Assembly (NCBI GenBank): GCA_902493085.1
Contig: CABUOH010000007.1
Location: forward strand, 1-19,720
DNA from: an uncultured Sutterella sp.
Lineage (GTDB): Bacteria > Pseudomonadota > Gammaproteobacteria > Burkholderiales > Burkholderiaceae_F
Length of the DNA stretch: 19,720 nt
Direction: 5' to 3'
Made by a program: the position numbers and the translations under genes
In this document: one piece after another, positions 1 through 6,712 of the stretch
How the letters are laid out: each line of letters starts with the position of its first letter
Numbering within the stretch: the first letter of the stretch is position 1
Notes under the pieces: model-generated
Database searches by the model: none
What the model was told of the DNA's origin: nothing
Seen by the model: the letters and a program-made list of their open reading frames with translations, nothing else

Positions 1-54
1 CATTACTATCCGCGCACGATGCTCGCGTCCCTGACGGAGGCCAACCATGGCTAA
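1..54 (+). CDS. 3' end of an upstream CDS, probably formate dehydrogenase iron-sulfur (beta) subunit
   Basis: Frame 1 is open from the window edge and ends at TAA 52-54, giving the tail HYYPRTMLASLTEANHG. Its stop overlaps the start of the next gene by 8 bases (ATG at 47), the kind of translational coupling seen between subunits of one complex. The next gene is a formate dehydrogenase gamma subunit, which in fdnGHI/fdoGHI-type operons follows the iron-sulfur beta subunit. The identity is therefore inferred from position only; 17 residues are too few to recognise the family directly. Confidence 0.55.
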   Translation, partial: HYYPRTMLASLTEANHG

Positions 55-715
55 CAATCGCATTCTTCGTTTCCACGCCCCCGACAAGGTGTTCCACTCG
101 GTCAACGCGATCACGTGGTTCGCTCTTCTCTTCACCGGCGTCTACGCCTACTTCTGCGAACCGGAAGCCGCCAGCGCTGAAGCAACGATGCTCGCCCACT
201 TGATTCTGGGCGTCGTGTTCACGTTCAATCTCTTGGGCTTCATCGTGCTCGCCCCGGATCGTTTCGCCCTCATTCTCCGCGCCTGCCTTGAATGGGATCG
301 CAACACGATTTTCTGGTTCCGCAACTTCGGCGGCTATCCGCGCCGTTTCTTCAAGATCCCGTTTGGCCCGGTGGAAGTTCCGCCGCAGGGTCGCTACAAC
401 GGTGGTCAGAAGGCCTCCTATCTCCTGTTCATGGGCATGATCGCCGCCCTGACGGTCACGGGCTGGATGCTCTGGATCGGTGCTCCGCTTCTCGGCAAGG
501 CCGTGTTCCTGTGGACGTTCTACTTCCACGTTTGGGGCTCCATCATCGTCTCCGTTCTGGTCGTCTGCGCTCACATCCCGCTTGCCCTGCTCTCCATGGA
601 GCACTTCAAGGGCATCTGGCGCCTTGGCCCGGGCACCATCTCTGTGGAAGCTGCCGAACATCACGCTCCGCTCTGGTTCGAGCGTGACGTCGTCCGCACC
701 AACATTGAAAAGTAA
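47..715 (+). CDS. fdnI: Formate dehydrogenase gamma subunit, di-heme cytochrome b556
   Basis: A 222-residue integral membrane protein of the FdnI/FdoI family. In this family the subunit anchors the formate dehydrogenase complex and passes electrons from the iron-sulfur subunit through two b hemes to quinone. Four hydrophobic segments are visible, at about residues 20-36, 49-70, 124-147 and 155-182. Histidines H17, H51, H161 and H176 fall where the family's heme ligands lie (H161 and H176 in the last helix). The loop motif GRYNGGQK (115-122) is typical of the family. A Shine-Dalgarno GGAGG at 36-40 sits 6 nt before ATG 47, and the start overlaps the preceding gene. A hydrogenase-type cytochrome b is the main alternative but fits the GRYNxGQK loop less well. 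The gene symbol is by family resemblance. Confidence 0.85.
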   Translation: MANNRILRFHAPDKVFHSVNAITWFALLFTGVYAYFCEPEAASAEATMLAHLILGVVFTFNLLGFIVLAPDRFALILRACLEWDRNTIFWFRNFGGYPRRFFKIPFGPVEVPPQGRYNGGQKASYLLFMGMIAALTVTGWMLWIGAPLLGKAVFLWTFYFHVWGSIIVSVLVVCAHIPLALLSMEHFKGIWRLGPGTISVEAAEHHAPLWFERDVVRTNIEK

Positions 716-744
716 AAATCACGAAGATCGCCTGATCTGCAATG

Positions 745-753
745 TGATATAAC
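745..753 (+). promoter_or_regulatory. Candidate extended -10 promoter for hydF
   Basis: TGATATAAC matches the extended -10 form TGnTATAAT at all but the last base. There is no convincing -35 at 17 nt upstream, which an extended -10 tolerates. A start site near 760 would fall inside the first hairpin of the gap and upstream of the second. It is the best promoter candidate between the formate dehydrogenase gene and hydF. Confidence 0.4.
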
Positions 754-782
754 GGGAAGCAGTCCTCCGGACCGCTTTCCGT
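752..782. other. First of two tandem hairpins between fdnI-like gene and hydF
   Basis: ACGGGAAGC (752-760) pairs with GCTTTCCGT (774-782), with one G-U pair. After an A/C mismatch, GTCC (762-765) pairs with GGAC (769-772) around a 3-nt loop. No T-run follows directly on the plus strand. It ends one base before the next hairpin. It may be part of a double terminator or of a regulated leader. Confidence 0.6.
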
Positions 783-783
783 C

Positions 784-820
784 AAAGACCGGATAAGCAT
801 GCTTGTCCGGTCTTTTTTTT
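784..820 (+). terminator. Rho-independent terminator, 25 nt before hydF
   Basis: AAGACCGGATAAGC (785-798) pairs with GCTTGTCCGGTCTT (801-814), with one G-U pair and a two-base apex, so the real loop must open a few pairs. The stem runs into T8 (813-820). This is a strong intrinsic terminator for the formate dehydrogenase transcript. Its T-run ends only 25 nt before the hydF ATG, so it lies in hydF's upstream region. Confidence 0.85.
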
Positions 821-845
821 GCCCCTTCGGACTTGACAAACAATC

Positions 846-2078
846 ATGGTTGAAACCCCCAAAGGCCTCCGCCTTCACATCGGCCTCTTCGGCAAGCGCA
901 ACGCCGGCAAGAGCTCGCTCATCAACGCACTGACCAACCAGAAGATCTCCATCGTCTCCGAGATCGCCGGCACGACGACCGACCCTGTCGAGAAGGCGTG
1001 CGAACTCGCTCCCATAGGCCCTGTCGTCTTCATCGACACGGCCGGAGTCGATGATGTCGGCACTCTGGGGCTCGCCCGCGTCGAGCGCACAAAATCTGTT
1101 CTCGAATGGGCCGACATCGCACTTGTCGTTGCCAACGCGAAGGACTTCGACCACTTCGAAAGCGACCTTGTCGAACATGTGCGCAAGCTCGGCACGCCCG
1201 CTCTCCTCGTCCTCAACAAATGCGACCTCTACCCAGCCGACGAATCCTTCCTGGCCCGCATACGCGCCTTCGGCATTCCCGTCGTAAAGACGGACGCCGA
1301 GACGCAAACCGGGATTGAGGACCTCCGCAAAGCCATCATCGACCTCGCTGCCAACCGCATTCCCAAGGATCGCGCACTTGTCGGTGACCTTGTCCAAGAA
1401 GGCGACACCGTCGTGCTTGTCACGCCGATCGACACAGGAGCTCCGAAAGGTCGTCTCATCCTGCCTCAAGTACAAGCCATCCGTGAACTTCTCGACGCGC
1501 ATGCCAAGTGCTTCGTCGTGCAGCAGAACCGTGTGGCCGAATGCCTATCCGAGCTTCGCCGACCTCCCAAGCTTGTCATGGCGGACTCTCAAGTGATCCT
1601 GGACGTCGCCGCGCAGACACCGAAAGACATCCCCCTCACCACGTTCTCGATTCAGATGGCTTATTCGAAAGCCGATGTTGTTGAGATGGCCCGCGGCACT
1701 GCCGCACTCGCTTCACTCGAAGATGGGGATCGCGTGCTAATCTGCGAAACCTGTAGCCATCACCCTCAAAAAGATGACATCGGCCGAGTCAAGATTCCTC
1801 GCTGGCTGAGACAGAAGACCGGGAAGGATCTTCAGATTGAAGTTGCGGTCGGCAAGGACTTCCCTGTCGATCTGTCGCCCTACAAGGTTCTCATACAGTG
1901 CGGCGGCTGCGTCGTCACGCGCAGACACATGCTCATGCGCCTGCGCGCGGCACATGCACAGAACGTGCCCATGACTAACTACGGCCTCACCATCTCATAC
2001 CTGCAGGGCGTGCTTGAACGCGTATTGCTCTGCCATCCTGAAGCCCTCAAAGCCTATCGCGACGCGCTCGCAAAGTAA
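846..2078 (+). CDS. hydF: [FeFe]-hydrogenase H-cluster maturation GTPase HydF
   Basis: A 410-residue protein, the usual HydF length. HydF is the scaffold on which HydE and HydG build the 2Fe subcluster before it is transferred to the [FeFe] hydrogenase. The N-terminal GTPase domain has the P-loop GKRNAGKSS (16-24), a GTTTDP switch I (42-47), DTAG (64-67) and NKCD (124-127). The C-terminal cluster domain has C303-x-H305 and C352-x2-C355, 46 residues apart, as in the family's CxH...HCxxC signature. The His before C352 is Gln here. An in-frame TGA at 834-836 rules out an earlier start, and no clear Shine-Dalgarno precedes the ATG. The gene stands alone; hydE, hydG and a hydrogenase are not in the window. 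Its neighbour is formate dehydrogenase, consistent with formate/H2 metabolism. Confidence 0.93.
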   Translation: MVETPKGLRLHIGLFGKRNAGKSSLINALTNQKISIVSEIAGTTTDPVEKACELAPIGPVVFIDTAGVDDVGTLGLARVERTKSVLEWADIALVVANAKDFDHFESDLVEHVRKLGTPALLVLNKCDLYPADESFLARIRAFGIPVVKTDAETQTGIEDLRKAIIDLAANRIPKDRALVGDLVQEGDTVVLVTPIDTGAPKGRLILPQVQAIRELLDAHAKCFVVQQNRVAECLSELRRPPKLVMADSQVILDVAAQTPKDIPLTTFSIQMAYSKADVVEMARGTAALASLEDGDRVLICETCSHHPQKDDIGRVKIPRWLRQKTGKDLQIEVAVGKDFPVDLSPYKVLIQCGGCVVTRRHMLMRLRAAHAQNVPMTNYGLTISYLQGVLERVLLCHPEALKAYRDALAK

Positions 2079-2095
2079 TGCCGGCCAGAATGCAC

Positions 2096-2126
2096 AAACG
2101 GCATCCGGATCACCCGAATGCCGTTT
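2096..2126. terminator. Hairpin between convergent hydF and prfC, probable bidirectional terminator
   Basis: AAACGGCAT (2096-2104) pairs with ATGCCGTTT (2118-2126). Inside this, CGG (2106-2108) pairs with CCG (2114-2116) around a 5-nt loop, with one C/A mismatch. It sits 17 nt after the hydF stop and 26 nt from the prfC stop. Neither side has a good T-run, so it may work with Rho or act mainly as a 3' end stabiliser. Confidence 0.6.
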
Positions 2127-2152
2127 GAGTTTGAACGTAACGACAACAGAAC

Positions 2153-3757
2153 TCAATCAAACGTTTGCTGCATTTCTCTCGTCGTGTGGAATACCACCTG
2201 AGGCCAGTGCTTCATCGTCGTCTCGAGGTTGTATATCGACGTTGCAAGATACACCGTGTTGCCATTGACGTCGGTCGCCAGACGTGCCTCCTGCTCTTTG
2301 CAGAAATCCTTGCGGGTTTGCTCGTCAGGGAATGCAAGCCAACGCGCGGTGGAAACATCGGTTGATTCATAAACGGCATCCACCTTGTATTCCGTCGCAA
2401 GACGCTGAGCCACGATTTCAAACTGAAGTTGACCGACGGCGCCGAGAAGAATGTTGCCGAATTCACCGGTAAAGACCTGAATGGCACCCTCTTCGCCAAG
2501 CTCTTGGAGTCCCTTCTGAAGCTGCTTGGCTTTGAATGGATCCTTGCTTCGAGCCGCACGGAAGAGTTCGGGTGCAAAGCTAGGAATCCCCGTGAACCCC
2601 AGCTTCTCTCCTTCAGTAAGCGTATCTCCAATGTGAAGTTGGCCATGGTTGTAGATGCCGATGATATCGCCAGCCACTGCGTCCGTCATCACCACTCGGT
2701 CCTGCGCCATGAAGGTCAAGGCATTCGGAATCTTCATGTCGCGTTTTTCGCGCACGTGGAAAACCTTCATTCCCTGAGAATACCTGCCGGAACAGACACG
2801 GAAGAAGGCAATGCGGTCGCGGTGACGCGGATCCATGTTCGCCTGAATTTTGAAAACAAAGCCAGAGAACGGCGTTTCCGTCGGCTCGACTGCGCGAACG
2901 CCTGCGTCGCGCGATTGCGGCGACGGAGCCCACTGTACAAGAGCATCAAGAACATCCTGCACGCCGAAGTTGTTCACGCCGGAACCGAAGAAGACCGGGC
3001 TTTGTTCGCCCGCCAAGAACTTCTCGATGTCAAACGGTTCGGTTGCGCCCTGCACAAGTTCAATGGATTCGCGCACATACGGCATTTCCATCGGAAAAAG
3101 GCGATCAAGTTCAGGATTGTCGATGCCTTCAATCGTTTCCTGATCGCGCGAGAGCCGCTCTTCGCCGGCCGTGAACCTCACAAGACGATTCTTTAGCAAC
3201 GAGAAGACGCCTCGGAAGGTTTTGCCCATGCCGATGGGCCAGGTGATGGGCACGCACTGGAGCTTGAGCACGTTTTCGATTTCGCCTAGCACATCAAGCG
3301 GATCACGCACTTCTCGGTCAAGTTTGTTGATGAACGTGATGATCGGCGTCTTGCGCATGCGACAAACTTCGAGCAGTTTGATCGTCTGCGCTTCCACGCC
3401 CTTGGCGGCATCAATCACCATCACAGCCGCGTCAACCGCCGTCAGCACACGGTACGTGTCCTCAGAGAAGTCCTCATGCCCCGGCGTGTCGAGCAGGTTA
3501 ATGACATGGTTGGCATAATGGAACTGCATCACCGAACTGGTCACGGAAATGCCACGCTGCTTTTCAACCTCCATCCAGTCGGACGTGGCGTGGCGGGCGG
3601 CCTTGCGGCCTTTGACCGCGCCGGCCATCTGGATGGCGCCTCCGAACAGAAGAAGCTTTTCCGTGAGCGTCGTCTTGCCGGCGTCAGGGTGGGAAATGAT
3701 GGCAAAGGTGCGACGCATTTCAACGTCGCTGACCAATGCGGGGTTGGGACTCGTCAT
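2153..3757 (-). CDS. prfC: Peptide chain release factor 3 (RF3)
   Basis: A 534-residue translational GTPase, close to the roughly 530 residues usual for RF3. RF3 releases RF1 and RF2 from the ribosome after peptide hydrolysis. Motifs are clear: P-loop SHPDAGKTT (22-30), a switch I region with the RF3-typical KAARHATSDWMEVEKQRGIS stretch (52-71), DTPGHEDF (90-97) and NKLDRE (144-149). Domain II and the RF3 C-terminal domain follow. The start gives an N-terminus of the same length as known RF3 proteins. The Shine-Dalgarno region (AAGAGA) overlaps a perfect palindrome at 3761-3774. The gene is convergent with hydF and downstream of tex on the same strand, separated from tex by a hairpin and a candidate promoter. 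Confidence 0.97.
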   Translation of the reverse strand: MTSPNPALVSDVEMRRTFAIISHPDAGKTTLTEKLLLFGGAIQMAGAVKGRKAARHATSDWMEVEKQRGISVTSSVMQFHYANHVINLLDTPGHEDFSEDTYRVLTAVDAAVMVIDAAKGVEAQTIKLLEVCRMRKTPIITFINKLDREVRDPLDVLGEIENVLKLQCVPITWPIGMGKTFRGVFSLLKNRLVRFTAGEERLSRDQETIEGIDNPELDRLFPMEMPYVRESIELVQGATEPFDIEKFLAGEQSPVFFGSGVNNFGVQDVLDALVQWAPSPQSRDAGVRAVEPTETPFSGFVFKIQANMDPRHRDRIAFFRVCSGRYSQGMKVFHVREKRDMKIPNALTFMAQDRVVMTDAVAGDIIGIYNHGQLHIGDTLTEGEKLGFTGIPSFAPELFRAARSKDPFKAKQLQKGLQELGEEGAIQVFTGEFGNILLGAVGQLQFEIVAQRLATEYKVDAVYESTDVSTARWLAFPDEQTRKDFCKEQEARLATDVNGNTVYLATSIYNLETTMKHWPQVVFHTTREMQQTFD

Positions 3758-3760
3758 AAC

Positions 3761-3774
3761 AGAGAACGTTCTCT
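3761..3774. repeat. Perfect 14-bp palindrome at the prfC ribosome binding site
   Basis: AGAGAACGTTCTCT is its own reverse complement. It ends 3 nt before the prfC ATG on the minus strand and covers the place where a Shine-Dalgarno would lie. It could be an operator for a dimeric regulator or a site that affects initiation. It resembles no consensus I recognise: it is not CTGT-N8-ACAG LexA and not an FNR box. Confidence 0.55.
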
Positions 3775-3792
3775 TAACGTAAATTCAATGAA

Positions 3793-3833
3793 AATCGGCT
3801 TCCCCGTCGAAGCGCCCGACGGAAAAGCCGATT
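3793..3833 (-). terminator. Hairpin terminator after tex, upstream of prfC
   Basis: AATCGGCTT (3793-3801) pairs with AAGCCGATT (3825-3833), and inside it CCGTCG (3804-3809) pairs with CGACGG (3817-3822). Read on the minus strand the stem ends in ATTTTC, a modest T-run. It lies about 55 nt after the tex stop, so it should end tex transcripts ahead of prfC. Confidence 0.7.
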
Positions 3834-3842
3834 ATTGTAACA
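3834..3842 (-). promoter_or_regulatory. Candidate extended -10 promoter for prfC
   Basis: On the minus strand the bases read TGTTACAAT, an extended -10 (TGnTATAAT with one change). A weak CTGAAG lies at the -35 distance (3857-3862, 17-nt spacer). The predicted start near 3827 falls inside the 5' arm of the tex terminator hairpin, so transcripts from this promoter would lack most of that arm and could not form the full terminator. Confidence 0.42.
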
Positions 3843-3888
3843 GAGAGCTCAGAGCGCTTCAGCCGAATCTGACAGAAGCTGAAAACCT

Positions 3889-6150
3889 CTACCTGCGAAG
3901 TTTGGCAAATGCCGCAGCCATAGCACCCTGCGCCTGAACCCTCGGCCGCAAAGTACGGCAAGCGGCGGGCGACTGACGCCGCTCACCTTCGCTTCTCATA
4001 CTGAGACTGATGCGCTCACGAACAAGATCCACCTCAAGAACTCGAACCTTGACGATGTCGCCCACCTTCACCACATCGCGCGGATCACCGACCCTTCGAT
4101 CAGCCAGATGCGAAATGTGCACAAGACCGTCCTGATGCACGCCTACGTCCACGAAGGCGCCAAAGGCGGCAACGTTGGTCACTACGCCTTCTAGCACCAT
4201 GCCGGGCTGCAGATCCTTCATCTCCTTGATGCCGTCGGCAAACTTCGCCGTGCGGAACTCAGGCCGCGGATCTCGCCCCGGTTTCAAGAGCTCGCTGAAA
4301 ATGTCCGTCACGGTCGGAATGCCGAAAGATTCGTCAACAAAGTCTCTGGCATGAAGCGATCGCAATACTGCCGCATTTCCGATCAGCCCCTTGATGGTGA
4401 GACCCGTTTTTTTCAAAATGCGATGCACCACCGGGTATGCTTCCGGGTGCACAGCAGAGGCGTCAAGCGGATCGTCACCATCCGGGATTCGAAGGAAGCC
4501 CGCAGCCTGTTCGAATGTTTTGGCTCCCAGCCTCGGCACCGCCAGCAGATCTCGGCGAGTGCGGAAGGCGCCGTTGGCGCTTCGGAAGTTGACGATGGCG
4601 TTGGCCCGGGCCGGCGAAAGCCCCGCAACGCGGCATAACAGTGCCGGACTTGCCGTATTGACATCAACGCCAACAGCGTTGACGCAATCCTCTACGACCG
4701 CGTCAAGGCGGTGCGCAAGCTTCTGTTGGTCCACGTCGTGCTGGTACTGCCCTACGCCAATGGCCTTTGGTTCGATCTTGACGAGCTCCGCCAAAGGATC
4801 CTGCAGGCGACGCGCAATGGAAACGGCACCTCGATAGCTGACGTCAAGGTCGGGAAACTCTGCCGCAGCAAGTTCAGAAGCCGAATAGACGGATGCACCC
4901 GCCTCACTCACAACCACGTGCGTAAAAGCAAGCTCCGGATGAAGGCGCTTGACCTCTTCCACAAACTCGACAGTCTCTCTGCTGGCCGTACCGTTGCCAA
5001 TTGAAACCAAAGTCAGCCTGTGCTGACGAATGAGCTGAGCAATCATGGCAATCGCTTCCAAACGGCGCCCGTTGGACCCAAATGGAAATACGACTGCCGA
5101 AGCAATCAGCTTGCCTGTCTCGTCAATTGCAGCCGTCTTGACGCCCGTACGGATGCCGGGGTCGAGCCCGAGCACGCGCTTGCGCCCGGCCGGGGCCGCA
5201 AGAAGCAAGTCGCGAAGATTGCTGCCGAAGACATCAATGGCAGCTCCTTCCGCCGCTTCTCGAAGGCGATCGAAAATCTCTGCCTCTAGGCTCGCGCGAA
5301 GCTTTACGCGCCATGTCCAGCGACAACACTGCCAAAGCCATGCATCAGCAGGACGCCCCTGAGCGGCTACATTGAAATGAGCCGCAGTGCGTTCCACGGG
5401 TTCTTCAGGGTGCTCGGCGTCTACTTCGAGGCCCAGCGCGAGTATGCCTTCCGTCTGCCCCCGGAAAGCAGCAAGCGCTCTGTGCGAGGGCATTTTGGCA
5501 ATCGGTTCCCGGTAGTCGAAATAATCGCGAAACTTGGAGCCGATCTCTTCCATGCCCTCAACTACCCGACTCGTCAGAGTGCCCTCATTCCAAAGCCAGG
5601 CACGCATGTCGGCAAGCAGTACGGGATCTTCACTCATTTTCTCAGTCAGAATGTCGCGGGCGCCATTGAGCGCCGTCTTGACGTCCGGAACGTTCTTTTC
5701 AACGCAGACAAACGCCGCGGCCTCGCTTTCGGGATCCAACCCGGGATTGTCGAAAAGCTTGTTAGCAAGCGGTTCAAGACCAGCTTCCCGAGCAATGGCA
5801 GCCAGTGTGCGGCGCTTCGGACGATATGGCAAATAGAGATCCTCAAGCTCCTGCTTCGTCGGTGCCGCAGCTATCCTCACCTCGAGTTCGGACGTGAGCT
5901 TTCCCTGCTCGCGTATGCTTCCGAGAATCACTTCGCGGCGTCTTTCAAGCTCTCTCAGATAACCTAGACGCTCCTCGAGAAAACGCAGCTGGGTGTCGTC
6001 GAGACCGCCCGTCACCTCCTTTCGATAACGAGCGACAAAAGGCACGGTACAACCGTCGTCAAGCAGTCCAACAGCCGCCTCAACCTGAGCGGGACGCGCC
6101 TGAATATCGGATGCAATGCGATCGAAAATTTTCTGTTCTGTCGTGGTCAT
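3889..6150 (-). CDS. tex: Tex family transcription accessory / RNA-binding protein
   Basis: A 753-residue Tex protein, slightly shorter than the usual 770-790. Tex binds nucleic acid and is linked to transcription and RNA turnover; its exact role is unsettled. Domains in order are: the helical Tex N-terminal region (about 1-320) with KEVTGGLDDTQLRFLEERL (44-62); a YqgF/RNase H-like fold starting at LGLDPGIRTGVK (327-338); a helix-hairpin-helix region (about 495-560) with LLCRVAGLSPARA; and an S1 domain (about 648-717) with FGAFVDVGVHQDGLVHISHL. A basic tail follows. The start at 6150 gives the standard N-terminus but has only a weak AAAAG upstream. A terminator hairpin lies 12 nt before the ATG, and I see no promoter in the remaining space, so readthrough from the AtaL-like/aap genes is one possible source of transcript. 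Confidence 0.96.
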   Translation of the reverse strand: MTTTEQKIFDRIASDIQARPAQVEAAVGLLDDGCTVPFVARYRKEVTGGLDDTQLRFLEERLGYLRELERRREVILGSIREQGKLTSELEVRIAAAPTKQELEDLYLPYRPKRRTLAAIAREAGLEPLANKLFDNPGLDPESEAAAFVCVEKNVPDVKTALNGARDILTEKMSEDPVLLADMRAWLWNEGTLTSRVVEGMEEIGSKFRDYFDYREPIAKMPSHRALAAFRGQTEGILALGLEVDAEHPEEPVERTAAHFNVAAQGRPADAWLWQCCRWTWRVKLRASLEAEIFDRLREAAEGAAIDVFGSNLRDLLLAAPAGRKRVLGLDPGIRTGVKTAAIDETGKLIASAVVFPFGSNGRRLEAIAMIAQLIRQHRLTLVSIGNGTASRETVEFVEEVKRLHPELAFTHVVVSEAGASVYSASELAAAEFPDLDVSYRGAVSIARRLQDPLAELVKIEPKAIGVGQYQHDVDQQKLAHRLDAVVEDCVNAVGVDVNTASPALLCRVAGLSPARANAIVNFRSANGAFRTRRDLLAVPRLGAKTFEQAAGFLRIPDGDDPLDASAVHPEAYPVVHRILKKTGLTIKGLIGNAAVLRSLHARDFVDESFGIPTVTDIFSELLKPGRDPRPEFRTAKFADGIKEMKDLQPGMVLEGVVTNVAAFGAFVDVGVHQDGLVHISHLADRRVGDPRDVVKVGDIVKVRVLEVDLVRERISLSMRSEGERRQSPAACRTLRPRVQAQGAMAAAFAKLRR

Positions 6151-6161
6151 GGCTTTTCATA

Positions 6162-6186
6162 AAAACGGGGACGCCGAGGCGTCCCC
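6162..6186 (-). terminator. Rho-independent terminator between the AtaL-like gene and tex
   Basis: GGGGACGCC (6167-6175) pairs with GGCGTCCCC (6178-6186). On the minus strand the stem is followed by GTTTTT. It lies 20 nt after the stop of the AtaL-like gene and ends 12 nt before the tex ATG. It terminates the aapQM/AtaL-like transcript or limits its flow into tex. Confidence 0.82.
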
Positions 6187-6206
6187 TGAAAGCGGTTCTT
6201 TCAATT

Positions 6207-6671
6207 TCAAGAGGGATTACCCTGAGAAATGTCCTTGAGGATGCTCTCAATCATGGCGGCGTCCTTGGACTCATAAGCCTGGCAACGCAACTGCTCAATC
6301 ATCGGATTGAGCGCTTCAGCCGGTTCGTCGGCTTCGTAGGTGAAGCGAATGAATAGACTGCCGGGCTCAGGCTCCTCAATTTTCATAACGAACATTGAGG
6401 CTGGCCAAGACTTGCCGGCCTCCACCACAGTCTTCACCGACTCGCCTTGCTTGAGCATCACCTTGTCACGCAGACTGAAGCCGGCGCCGTAACTCACCTC
6501 ACGCATGAGGTGCAGAGCCTCCTCCAAAAGATTCTCACTGAGAATCTCACAGCTCTCCATATGCTCGACGAACCTCTCAGGATGACGAACCGCCTCTTCC
6601 AGCCCCTTCCAGAGCTGTTCCCGCGTTACGAACGCTGGCATTCGGATGATGTGTTCATGTACTTTTCGCAT
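6207..6671 (-). CDS. AtaL-like / DUF1857 SRPBCC-fold protein
   Basis: The product is 154 residues when started at ATG 6671, which has AAAGG 9-10 nt upstream. A longer frame to 6767 would overlap the 3' end of aapM and adds a low-complexity basic stretch, so I reject it. The pattern fits the DUF1857 (AtaL-like) family of the START/SRPBCC fold: LTREQLW-like TREQLWKGL (16-24), ESCEIL (39-44), RDKV (68-71) and IEEPEPGSLFIRFTYE (98-113). Such proteins form a single small ligand-binding cavity; their function is mostly unknown and I do not assign one here. It lies 41 nt after aapM on the same strand and ends at a terminator, so it is probably cotranscribed with the transporter permeases. Confidence 0.75.
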   Translation of the reverse strand: MRKVHEHIIRMPAFVTREQLWKGLEEAVRHPERFVEHMESCEILSENLLEEALHLMREVSYGAGFSLRDKVMLKQGESVKTVVEAGKSWPASMFVMKIEEPEPGSLFIRFTYEADEPAEALNPMIEQLRCQAYESKDAAMIESILKDISQGNPS

Positions 6672-6712
6672 GCAGTCTGCCTTTTGATAATTACATTTGT
6701 CATTTTCGCCGT

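Noticed and set aside
833..838. Perfect TTGACA just before hydF
   Set aside because: A -10 would have to lie at about 856-861, inside hydF, where the bases are C-rich. A promoter here would start transcription after the ATG.
833..848. Possible FNR box (TTGAC...ATCA) at the hydF start
   Set aside because: The second half does not fit TTGAT-N4-ATCAA at the correct spacing, and the position over the start codon is unsuitable for activation.
606..1502. Long minus-strand open frame (298 codons) opposite hydF
   Set aside because: It is antisense to the well-supported hydF and formate dehydrogenase genes, has no recognisable motif, and results from GC-rich codon bias.
2429..3196. Plus-strand open frame of 255 codons inside prfC
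   Set aside because: It lies wholly antisense to prfC, which has full RF3 motifs. There is no ribosome binding site or family signature.
5377..5967. Plus-strand open frame of 196 codons inside tex
   Set aside because: It is antisense to conserved Tex coding sequence and has no independent support.
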